From: Corynespora cassiicola
Lineage: Eukaryota > Ascomycota > Dothideomycetes > Pleosporales > Corynesporascaceae
DNA length: 64,000 nt
Reading direction: 5' to 3'
Assembly (NCBI GenBank): GCA_022059125.1
Contig: JAEUWY010000005.1
Coordinates: forward strand, 5,890,001-5,954,000
Under the pieces are notes generated by a model that saw nothing but the letters and a program-made list of their open reading frames with translations, was not told the DNA's origin and did not search any database. How positions within the stretch are numbered: position 1 is the stretch's first letter; each line of letters begins with the position of its first letter. A program made the position numbers and the translations under genes. Positions 1 to 10,700 of this stretch are shown here, piece after piece.

Positions 1-417
1 GACGCCGAGGTTGCGGCCCATAATGTATGCCCTCGTGTGCGCCCGAACTTCTTCGTAGCCTGCGGGGACCGTGTTTGGCGAGTAGATGTTTGAGTGCATG
101 AACGACACCAGGTCCGCGAATGTGCCTGGATCATGGTTCGGCAGACTAATGTCTGCCTTCGGCTGGGTAGCTGGTGCTGTCAGGTATGAACGAAAAAAGT
201 CTGAGTTCTGGACGAGGAGTGCCCGCTGGAGGAACCAAGTACGCTGTGTGATGCCGTGTCCGACCGTCACGATGAGCTTATCATGGACTGGGTTGGGCAG
301 CGGAGGAGCGTCGCATGAGCTTCCACCAGGGTCAGTAGTGTCGCTGACATTGCTAACTCCCAGATCCACAAGGGATTCGAGGTAGCGATAGTCGTCGACG
401 GAGGCGTCGCTGGTCAT
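1..417 (-). CDS. BTB/POZ-domain protein, 3' part cut by the window edge
   Basis: The complement of 417-1 is an open frame of 139 codons that starts at ATG 417-415 and runs off the left edge with no stop. After about 45 variable residues the translation shows a BTB/POZ fold: an aromatic pair in the DFFRSYL stretch, then ISLPNHDP and an HTRAYIMGRNLGV-like helix near the edge. Fungal BTB proteins of this kind are protein-protein interaction modules, some of them cullin-3 adaptors. Function here is unknown because the remainder is missing. An 820-bp gap separates it from the broken kinase gene on the other strand. No intron is needed in the visible part. Confidence 0.75.
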   Translation of the reverse strand, partial: MTSDASVDDYRYLESLVDLGVSNVSDTTDPGGSSCDAPPLPNPVHDKLIVTVGHGITQRTWFLQRALLVQNSDFFRSYLTAPATQPKADISLPNHDPGTFADLVSFMHSNIYSPNTVPAGYEEVRAHTRAYIMGRNLGV

Positions 418-1237
418 GGTGGCTTTTGGCCGCTGGTAGGGATTGAAGCGGTGGTGTTTGGTTGGCGGGCGGCGTTCAGGCAGTCGGGACTTCATAGGTA
501 GTGAGAGAACTTGCGTTTGTACCTGCATGGTGGGTGGCGCGTTTGTGATTTTTAGTAACTCGGGCAACAGGCGTGGGCAACGCGATATCACGTGCGAAGG
601 AGTGAATGTCAAGATGGTGTTGTAAAAATGGACAGGACGTGAATGACCGAAAGTTGGGGTTGATGAAATTCGGGAAGATTGAGCAGTATAATCCTCCAGA
701 GCCATTGCTCCTGCATGGGAATCATTGTAGGGTTACTGCCCTTTATACAGGCTCCTGCCCGTTGCAACTGGACTGCAACGTGACGGCGCATTATTCGCAA
801 ACAACGCCATCGTAGTAGACTCTAAAATCGTCTCTAGTAAATACGAAGCGGCTTTCACTGTCTCCAATATGTTTTCCATCAAACGTGCCAGTGGCTCAGA
901 GTGCTTGAATGTAACTTTTGTATCAAAAGGGTTGCGAGTATGGACAGCCTGTGCATAGAGGTCCGTGCAGTGGCTAAACTACCTGCGCCCATCCCTTGTA
1001 TGGGTCACAGTGAACCACATCGTCTCTCTTCCTCCACGGGTAATACATCCGCCAATGTTATTGCAACGATGTTCCTGTTTGATATCTGCCTGTTCCCGTA
1101 GAAGCCAAGCATCGTCATGTCTTGCAACGGCGACTCCATCTACGAAACCCACATAAGCTCTACGAAAGCCCCCTGCCAGTATCTGGAACACCCTTCATGG
1201 TAATGCACGCACGGTGCCGTACACTAACACGGAGCCC
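418..1237. other. Intergenic region, no supported gene
   Basis: This stretch lies between the truncated BTB gene (minus) and the kinase relic (plus). Only short open frames occur, and none resembles a known family. It probably holds the BTB gene's 5' region. The missing 5' end of the kinase relic could lie near 1100-1237, where the frame stays open upstream of the ATG at 1238. Confidence 0.5.
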
Positions 1238-2313
1238 ATGGAGTATACTGGCCAGTCTGGTATTCGCTATAATGTTGTACGAGTACTTCAGGAGGAATCA
1301 TCCCCTATGCGCCGTGTTTTCTGTGCCACGTAAGCGCACATAGCAATCTTATACTGCAATCTCATACTAAACGTTTTGCAGTGCCAACAATGAAAATTTC
1401 ATACTCAAATACGTTCATGAAGTCAATTTTAAGGATCTTCAGCATGTATATAAAAGGCTGCAGGGAAGCGCTAATTATGCCCGCCTTGTCAAAAACATCA
1501 TACCCGGACATTCCATGTTCGTCTTTGAGTACTTTACATGTCATCTCTCAAACCTTGCGCAGAGGGATATCCCCTCTCAACAACAAAAAGGATTCTAAAA
1601 GATGCTCTTCGCGGGATAGCAGAACTCCATGATCAGAACATTGTCCACACAGGTAAATTCCCTCTCCTTGCAAAAAGCAAATCCCTTCGCTTATCATTAG
1701 GAGACATTAAAGCGGATAATATTTTGGTAAATTGGGAGGAGAGTGATAATGGAGTCACGGTTCAGGAGGTGTAAATCGAGAATCTTGAAGACGCCGTATA
1801 CATCCCCCCTGGGTTGCACATGATTGGAAAGCAGGCAGGGAATTGGATGTGGAGGAGTCCCGAAGCACATGCACGATCATCAGTGAACAAGCCATCAGAC
1901 ATGTTCTCTTTTGCTCTTGTCGTAAGTTCCTGCCAGTAAAAACTCATGAATTCTAGCCGTCGCTGACTTTTTCCATCGCCTAGTGTATCTACGCTATTCA
2001 CAAACGTGTCATCTTTGCAGTCGGAGAAGACGAGCTGGAAGAAGGCGTGGAGCCTCTAGCGGTGGTGATCGAACGCCAAATCTCATACTTTGCAGACGAA
2101 GATGGATTGGCTGGGTTCATGAAGCACCTCGGGGATAGCCCCTGGGTTCCAGTTTTCGAAGTGACGCGGGATAGCTTCAACAAAGAAAATCCTCGAAAAC
2201 CAATCTCTCTTTGGGGAGGTTTGGATGAAGACCAGAAGGATCTTGTTAGCTCCATGACAAACTTTAACCCGGAGAAGAGAATTACGGCACGCGAGGCATT
2301 AGCGCACAAGTAG
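1238..2313 (+). pseudogene. Broken fungal serine/threonine protein kinase gene
   Basis: Four exon-like blocks can be aligned: 1238-1329, 1382-1652, 1701-1921 and 1984-2313, separated by GT...AG introns. Translated pieces include YNVVRVLQEE, RILKDALRGIAELHDQNIVH, the catalytic-loop-like GDIKADNILVN, GNWMWRSPEAHA (APE region) and KPSDMFSFALV, ending NFNPEKRITAREALAHK (subdomain XI). This matches a kinase-like family common in Pezizomycotina. Two lesions break it. The frame shifts by one base in the C-tract near 1570-1576, between RDI and PLSTTKR. An in-frame TAA lies at 1772-1774, just before the LEDA stretch. The stop could be CAA to TAA, the change that repeat-induced point mutation produces, but one change is not proof. 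The N-terminal start is uncertain. A sequencing error at the C-tract is possible but would not explain the stop. Confidence 0.75.
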
Positions 2314-3007
2314 TTCGAAAGTGTGTAAGATAGATGCAACGTTGCGTATCTCATCAAGATGTAAGAACACGTAGCCCTGGGGACAGTAAGAAGTTGTGTC
2401 AGGGAGGAGCGGTATCAATCACTTGCGAATGAGGCTAGGCAGGCTGGGTACGGACTTGGATCGTTCAGATAAATAAATGGCAGGCATGACAATAAACAAG
2501 CTGCGGCTTCGGAATGGATGAAATCGGAGGAATTAGAAACGACATGGAACAATTTATACGAAGCCCTCAAGTATACATAAATCATGAGCCATTTCAGACA
2601 TGATAGACCCATACAGTCTCGTGCCCTCGAGGACCACATCCACAGCCCTCGTCACTCAATAGTAACCCCATTAACCACAAAAAATTGCAGACACAAACTC
2701 CCCAAAACAAACTTGAAGAATGTTTAGCTCCAAACATCGGCATTCCGCGAATCTGGATATTATACAAACTCCAAAAAAACCACTACCAAAAAACCAAAAT
2801 TCAGAGCGAGCGTTGAGAACCATAATACATCTCGAGCAGTTTCCCCAACGCCAAACGAGGAGGCAAAAGCAGACAAAACACCAAAATGCTTCAGTCGGGG
2901 GACAAACGATAGGGGTAACATGCTCTTTGACAAAGTCGTCATAAACCAAGAAAGCAATCGAGAGAATAAAGCCAAAATAAAACTGTGGCCGAGGCCCTTT
3001 TCGCAAT
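2314..3007. other. Intergenic region between kinase relic and F-BAR gene
   Basis: No supported gene. The stretch is AT-rich with only short open frames. It probably contains the 3' untranslated region of the minus-strand F-BAR gene, which ends at 3008. Confidence 0.5.
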
Positions 3008-6000
3008 TTAGCAGTTCTGGAGGTAGTTGGAGGGAACGAGACCAGGTCGTGCGTTCTTGCCGACGACTTCTGCCTCCCACCATCCATCGTCTTGGAGTCT
3101 AAGCACGGCGAGGATGTCTCCCTTGGTGAAGCTTAGCTCCTCTGGAATCTGCGCATTATACATGTACATGGCGCGCGCTTTAACAAGTTAGAAAGTGAAT
3201 CAACCAGGTTCGAATGGTGTGTTACTCACAGTAATGTAGAATCATTCGCCCATCCCGGGTGTATTGCCGTGGCTCAGCAAGACTCTTGCTTCTAGCTCGT
3301 GACTCTGCTCTAGGCTGGCTGGGAGCGCCTCCGTATCCAAGGTCGCTTCCACCGCCACCGTGATAGGAACTCGAAGGTCGGGCACTGCCTCTGCCTCTTA
3401 CACTTCCGCCGTACACACTACCTTCGCCACGCTCACTGCCTGGTGCCAGCTGGAGTGCCATGTCGCTACCACGAGAGCTAGGCGGTCGGTCATACGACTG
3501 GCGGAATTGGGGCTGTGGGCTGACTGCTCTGGAGCTCGGAGCTGCTCGCGACGCAGGCCGTGACGCAGGGCGCGATGCAGAGCGCGCATTGGCAAATGAC
3601 GGTTGGGGAGAGACTGCGCGGGAAGCAGGGGGAGCCTGGGCAGGGGATTCGCCCCGGGCCGACGAGAAAGAGTTTCTTCCAACTGGTGTGCCATAGTGGC
3701 TTGCACGGCTGGTAGTCTGGGCCCGCGGCCGGCCACCCGCATTAGACGCCGCGTAGGGGCTGGGAGAAGCAGGCGCGGGGGATGATGGTGCCTGCTGCTG
3801 CGGCGGTGGCGCTTGTTGCGGCGGTGGTGCTTGCTTCTGCGGGCGAGGCTGAGATTGAGGCTGCCTCTGCTGTTGAGGCTGAGGTTGAGCTTGTCTCTGT
3901 TGCTGAGGTTGAGTTTGGGCTTGCCTCTGTTGTTGGGGTTGAGGTTGGGCTTGTCTCTGTTGTTGAGGCTGAGGCTGAGCTTGTCTCTGCGGCTGGGCTT
4001 GCCTCTGTTGTTGTGGTGCTGAATACAAACTTGGACGTGGGCTGGTAGCGCGAGGCGGAGCGGGAGAAGCAGCTCGTGGTGCTTCCTGATGAACACTACC
4101 ACGCGTCGGGGGCCGAGAGCTGGTTGCGCCGTTGTTGAACATGTTGACCTTTTGGTTGACGTACATTTGAGTAGTCTTCTGCATTTGACGAGCTGTATGT
4201 GCCGGCTGGGGAGCTCCGAGACGAGACACTATTGGTTGGTCGTATGATGGAGGAGGAGTCCCACGCTTAGCAGCAGTCACACTGGCATTGGCAAGAGGGG
4301 TAGGTGCTGCACCAGGAAGTGAAGCACCAACAGCTGGTGTGCCTGGAGCGGGTGTAGCGAGGCCATGGTAACGGTCGGCAGAGACGCGGAGGGAGCCCTG
4401 CTTGGTTACGCCCTTCAATTCTGCTAGAGCTTGGGCAATGGGATCAAGCTCTTCTTGTGGTTCGTCTTTGGTCTTGGACTGTTTCTTGCCGTCTGGCGAT
4501 GCTACATCGAAGACATTGTTACCAATGTTAAGTTGAAAGTTGGCTCTTGGGTCTACAGGCTCTGGGCTAGCAGATCGCGCTTCTGGCAAAATCGTTCCAC
4601 GTGCGCCTCTGCTCGGAGGCTTCGTCGGGCGGGCACTATCAATGGAGCGCCTAGAGGCTGGGCCCCAAGTGTTCCTATTATTTGGCGCCGCTGAAGGAGG
4701 GGGAAAGTCGCGTTCATGCTTGCTCTTTCTACGGAAGGGGCTCTGGAAGAAAGCCTTCTTCTTCTGTACCTGAGATTCTTCGACCGGCGGGGGCTGGGAC
4801 TGAGGCTGGACTTGAGGCTGAGACTGAATCTGAGGCTGAATCTGAGGTTGAATTTGAGGCTTAGGCTGGACCTGAGGCTGAGGCTGAGGTGAAGGGGGAT
4901 CCATGAGCGATACCCTGGGTGATGCCATGGGTGATGCCATGGGCTTTCCGGGAGATGCAGACCCACTCGGGGGTTCAATATCCGAGAATGAGGTAGGATT
5001 GGAGTACTCGCTCTGGGAGTCCCTGCTGTCTGGGCGAGCAGGACTGGGGATTGTGCTTCTATCAGATGGTGGACCAATGCGGCAAAACTGTGTCATTCCA
5101 TCCATGGGGTAATCGTTGTGGGGAACCTGGCTCTGTTGATAATGCTGTCGAGCCTGTTGCTGAGCGTGTATGAGGCGCGGATCAGGCTGGTATCCTCTCG
5201 GCGATTGCAACGGCTGTGAGGCGTACATCGACTGCATTGGATGCGTTTGGTATGGATGCACCGGCTGCTGCATCGGCTGAATCGGCTGCATCGGAGGAAT
5301 CGACTGCGACTGATGAATAGACTGTGCGGACTGCCTCAACGGGAGCTGATCCTGTGGTATGGGCTTGGTGTCGCCTCCTAGACCCATCTCCCTGGCGAGT
5401 GGATTGTTAGGATCGTGATGGGATTCGAATACAGACGGCTGTGGCGAGGAAGATCGAAAGGCCGGATTCATAGACCTGGGGAATTGGGCGACCGAATAGT
5501 CCTCCTCGGAGGCTTGTGAAGAGGTTTCGGCATCGCCGCGGCAAAAGTTGATGAATTTGGGTGGGTCGGGTATCTCCTGCCCAGTTCCCTCGTCTTGTAT
5601 GAAGGCCATGATGTCTTTTTCCACATCACAATCTTCGAGCGAGAGGCGCATCTTTTCGCAGGCGGCATCATCGCTGACGCAAACCGTCGAGGCTATGTTT
5701 GCAAAATTCCAAAGACTGCTCTTGGTAAAGTCAATGCGCTCCTCTTCGAGATCTTGGAATTTCTGTTTAGTGTTAGTTGTGCAATGCAAAGCTGATGAGA
5801 CAAACTCACATCGCAGGCAGCCTTCCAGTCCCTATTCCACCTTCCAGTTGTCTCCTCAAGGACTTTGACGGCCGTCTCGTATTCATTACTGGTGGATGAG
5901 AGCTGAATCTGCGTCTTCTCTAGCCGGGCCTTGTTCTTTCGCTCTTCCTGGCCCATGACCATGTGCGCCTGCGCAAGGAAACCCTTGATCTTGAGGCAAT

Positions 6001-6563
6001 CTTGCTCGTACCGATCGCGAGTCTTGTTCACCATGGCAGTCTGCTGCATTTTGACCTTCAAAAGCTTCTCGATACCGTTCTGAACAATCTTCCTGCGTTC
6101 CTTCAGACCTCCGGCGAAGGCAGCCAGTGGCTCCTCCAGCTCAGTTTTCATTTGTTGGGCGACGCTCTGGTGTGCCTTGCCCATTGACTCGACTTCTGCG
6201 CGGATCACATCGAACGAGAGCTTTAATGTGCCGGCTTCGCAAGAGCCGAGTGGCTTGCGGGACAGGTTTAGGAGTTTTCGCGCATATTCGTCTTCGATCG
6301 ACGCTCGTGCTACACATTGTTAGAAAAGCCGCAAGAATTGCGCTCCATGGGACGTACCGGCGTAAAATGACTTGAGTTCGTCTGAGGTGATTTTGGCATT
6401 GTGCACGCGCTCGAGCATAGGACAGACGCCAGCGTCATCTTTTCCCCAGAAATTATTGGCAACTGCAGCATGTCAATGATTGTCCCGAAACCAATGCGAC
6501 AGGCTGGCAGCACTCACACGAAAGAGAGACCGAGGGCAGCTCAGCTACCGCAGGCCCAGGCAT
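3008..6563 (-). CDS. F-BAR and SH3 domain cytokinesis protein (Cdc15/Imp2/Hof1 family)
   Basis: Five exons: 6563-6518, 6462-6358, 6309-5810, 5762-3230 and 3177-3008 (3354 nt, 1117 aa). All introns are GT...AG, 47-55 nt long. Exon 1 ends in a phase that restores SFANNFWGKDD, the start of the F-BAR (FCH plus coiled coil) domain, about residues 15-290. The last 56 residues form an SH3 domain with ALYDY-like AMYMYNA, the WW pair in DDGWWEAE, and GLVPSNYL. Between them lie about 770 low-complexity residues rich in P, Q, S and R. Family members bind and bend plasma membrane at the division site and organise the contractile ring and septum, with the SH3 recruiting partners. ATG 6563 is the only in-frame start upstream of the FCH motif. 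The gene is divergent from NOT1. The architecture makes the family call firm; which paralogue it is, is less sure. Confidence 0.92.
3861..4018 (-). repeat. 30-bp coding minisatellite in the F-BAR gene linker
   Basis: Units of 30 bp occur at 3861-3890, 3891-3920, 3921-3950 and 3951-3980, followed by shortened copies to 4018. On the coding strand they give decapeptides of the type PQQQRQAQ(P/T)Q. The unit length is a multiple of three, so copy-number change keeps the frame. It lies in the disordered region before the SH3 domain. Confidence 0.85.
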
Positions 6564-7787
6564 GGTGCCGGGCGTTGTTTACTGCGGATTGAAGCGAGAG
6601 GATTCTGTCGGGCGAGAGCGAAGGTCACAACAATTGGAGAGGGGATTAAAATGCGGAGGTAGAGTATGGCGGTGTCGCACTAGGAGATACAGAGGCCAGG
6701 ACCAGGTGGTGAGAGGTGGTGGGGCAGGGGTGTATACGGCGGCTGCGGTGTTGTTTACATAGCGCTCCTCGCCCGGGGCAACGCTCTCTTGGCCTGCCAG
6801 CGTCAGCCTTGCGGGCGCGACTGAGCAACGCGACGCGGCGCCTATTTCATCCAGTGCCGTCTCTGCGCAGAGCGATTGGGGTCACTAACGTCGCTGGGCC
6901 CGGCACATGGACCCGCGTTGCTTTTTTGGCGCGTTGCAGATTTGGATCTCCACGGCCCCGTCCGCACACGTAGCAACTTCTATCTGCCCATTGCCCCGGT
7001 GAGCGGTTGCTGCCACCCAGCGACAACTGCTTTCCCCAGCATACCTGGGTAGAGACAGAGACGCGGCAGATCATGGAAAAAAGAACAGAAGAGAGTGTAT
7101 TGTCTCGCGTGTTGGGATTCGCTCCGCTGGCAGACGTGTCAACAACAGAGTGGTTGCTGATGGCGGAGGAATGCCTGGTGGGCAGCGTGATGACGGTGCG
7201 TGACTGACCGCTCCGAGCCTGGCAGACGGATGCAGCACATACTGCCGAGAGAGCGAGCCGCTCCCGGCCCAAGATACCCAGGTACGAGACTGGCCATGGA
7301 GACGCAGCCAGTGTGCACACCTATTGAGTGGCAAGCTGGCCCAAGGCCGTTGCCCAGCACGTGCCCTCCAGCGGAGGGGTGATGCTGCCCGCTCCCTATC
7401 TCGCTCCCCGGGCAGCGCTGCTCCGTATCCTCCCGTGCGCCTACTGCATTTCCGCCCACAGCGGGCGCCCCGCTCGCTCACCCGTGCCGTAAATGACGAT
7501 AAAGAGCAATCGGTCTGCTCTGTGATAAAGCGTATACCTGCAAATAGAAGCATTTACAACCATAACCTGCCTTCTTCTCGAGTGCGGGGCAGGCTGCAAC
7601 AAGTGGAGGCCTCCCGGAACAGCAGCGTGGGCTCGCCAAGGCTTTTCGCTCGTCGGCCGCAAGCGCAAGTGCGACCTCGCGCGCTGTATCAGGACCACAA
7701 AACTCATCCCCAAACCCGCCTCTCACCATCCCCTCCCACCTCCTTCACCCCGGCCGCCGTCGCGCTGCTCATGGAAGCGCCATCTAG
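6564..7787. promoter_or_regulatory. Shared divergent promoter region of F-BAR gene and NOT1
   Basis: 1224 bp between two divergent start codons. It contains only short overlapping open frames on both strands and no family match. It must hold the 5' untranslated regions and promoters of both genes. No TATA-like element stands out. Confidence 0.6.
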
Positions 7788-10700
7788 ATGAGCCAGCATC
7801 ACTCCTGGGGCGCCCCGAGACATCACCAGAACACCCGCCTGCCTGCCCTCTCCACGCCCTCGACAGCTTTCGCACAGGACCACGCCAGCTCGCACACGCC
7901 CTCTCCAAGCGGCACGCGCCCGGCCTTCTCGCCCGCCACCTCTAGCTTCCCCTCGCTGCCCTCCGCAGCCACCCGTCACATCGGCAGCCGCAAGTCGTCG
8001 GCCGCCTCGTCCTCGTCGTCCCTGTTCTCCCCCTCGCTCGCCGGACAGCAGCCCGCGGCCAGCCAGCTGCTGTCCTCTCGCGCCAGAACCATAGCGTCCC
8101 AGCCAGCCTCGCAACTGGCCTCCTCCGCCGCAGCAGCCGCTTCGCACGGTGGTGGTGGTACCTCGAGCAGCGGCGGAGGGGCCCCAAAGCTTGTCCGCGC
8201 CTCGCCTTCACTCTCGGCCTCGAGTACGCTCGCCTCTCCCGGCACCGCGGCCCACGCCGCCTCAACCTCCTCCTCACAGAATCTCTCGCGGATCGTCATT
8301 GCCCAAGTATTCCTCCTGCTCAGCCAGTTTGGTACCATCAAGGACGATAAGGATAGGACCAAGTGGGAGACCCAGACCGAGCAGATCAGGAAGGTGAGTT
8401 CCGCTGCACACATCCCCCCTCTCTCCATCTGAGTGCTAACCTGCTGTAAGCTGATTGATTCCAACGGAATGGACGTGTTTTCGAAATATTTCCGCCGCAC
8501 GGTGCAGACTAATACCGCCCAAATCTTCTCAACTGGAGCCAAGAACCAGGAGACACATGGCACATATCCCATCCTCGTTGGCGAGATGCAGATGTTGCGG
8601 AAAGACCCCAACCAGGCAGCCAAGATCGCAGAGTCGTTAGACACCACTGAGGGTGACTTGTTCCGCGATTTCGACCTTTCCACCTTCGTGTCACATTTTC
8701 AACTGGATCCCATTTCGAGGACGGCGCTGGTACTAGCCTGCAGATCGGCCAACAAGGCTGACCTGCGGTCCAAAGGTCAGTTGCCACAATTTGATCGTGT
8801 TACAATCGCTAACGAACAGTAGCCGAAGCCATCCTGTCCACATCCGCTGAGGAACTGCTCATGGCAATAGCCCGCCCGTCGCCAAATGATGACTTGGCTC
8901 CAGAGGTGCTCGCTCTTGTTCTCGAGCGCCTGCTGCAGGACCCACCCCCCGATTGGAGCGAGGACAAGCGGATGAATCTCGTATACGCCGTTCACATGCG
9001 ATATGAAACCCTCCACTCCGTCGTCCCCATCGAAATCGAGTCGGTGCTCCAGCTGGTCGAGCTTACGAACGCGTCGCAAAATGCCCTAGTAAAACTGGTA
9101 CAACGCGCGGGCCCAAGAGCTACGGCCTCGGTGGAGTCATGCAAGGAACTCCTCGCTTCGATTGAAACGCGCGACATTGAATATCAGCACGTGGCCATGA
9201 CGCTCTTATTCCTAGCTATTTCTAGTGGTAACGGGTATGACGCGAAGAATTTCGTTTCCGCTCTCAGAGAACACAGGATAGGACAGCGATTGGACTGGCA
9301 AGATGTGGTGCACGCGTTCGACCGAGATGGCTTACGCATTGCCAAGAAACAATTCCTCGCAATTTACAACGCGTTGCTTCCAGTCGCACAGGAAATCGAG
9401 ACTTTTGATATCCAGCTACTCTGGGGTGGACAATGGCAGAACGAGCTAACCCAACTCTCCTTCCTGATTTGCTTCTTGTCCTGCACGCCAGATGAGCTCG
9501 ACGTCGGCCAGATTCCACGGTTGCGCGCTTCGTACAGTGCCAAGACGTTTGAGCGTGCTTCGGACGAAATGAAGGTTCTGGCTGAGAAGGCTGCAAAGCA
9601 CCCATACGTATCCTTGGACGCAACGAGCGCGCTCTTCAACATGATCTTCAGATCCTCGGAATCGTATCACCGAGCCCAACTGCTAGGTATTCCCGATGCC
9701 ATCATCAATCCTCATACCGCCGAATTTCTCATATCAGCTGCTGCGGTTCCGAAGCCGTGGGGTGCTTTGCAAGAACAAGCTCTAAAGCAATTGTTTGAGC
9801 CCTACTTTTACAAAAAGTTGCCCCTCTACAATTTTGTCCTCTATGGGCTTTGGCAGCAAGACATGCAGTGGCTCCAAGACCGCTTTGTCGACTACTATAA
9901 CGGAGATCCAATGTCCCTCGCACTCATCATGGAACATGCCCAGTCGAATGGTTGGCTTGAAGACTTGATCCGCAGCAACACCGACGTCAGCCTCGATCTT
10001 GCAGCGCAAGCCCACGCCCACGGCCTCTTTGAGATTGAGCCATGGCTTCAGCAGACGTTTGAACACGCTGGCCCCCTCTTCCGCCTTATCTTGACCAACT
10101 TTCTCAAAGCCCGGGCTTCAGATGAGATGGCACGATTACGTGACGAGCAAAGTTCTTACAACTTGCCGCTTGCTGTTAAAACCGTCCACCCTCTGTTGTG
10201 GTTCCTTGCTGAATGTGGGCTCCCTGAGCATGAACTTTTACCTCTACAAAGGACATGCATCCAGGCGTACCCCCGCTTGATCAACTACGGTGAAGGCGTT
10301 GACGAGATCATTGACGAGAACGGCAAGAACGGAAATGGCCTGCCTGACGAGGCTGACAAGAAGATGCAGGAGCATTTCAAGAACATGTACAGCGGGGAAA
10401 GCGACGTGAGCGACATTATACGCGTCTTGAAAAAGTACAAAGAGTCACAGGACCCCGCCGAGCAAGATTTGTTTGCCTGCATGATCCACGGTCTCTTCGA
10501 CGAGTACAATTGTTTTGGTGAGTATCCGTTGGAAGCGTTGGCTACAACCGCAGTGCTCTTCGGTGGGATTATTAACTATAATCTCCTCTCCCGCATTGCG
10601 CTCCAGGTCGGCCTAGCCATGGTTCTCGAGGCCGTGCAAGAATATCGCCCTGAAGATTCCATGTACAAATTTGGCTTGCAGGCTCTCCTTCACTTTTCGA

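Noticed and set aside
3398..4102. Minus-strand frame of 234 codons inside the F-BAR gene
   Set aside because: It is an off-frame reading of the Q/P-rich repeat region; the F-BAR frame explains the sequence.
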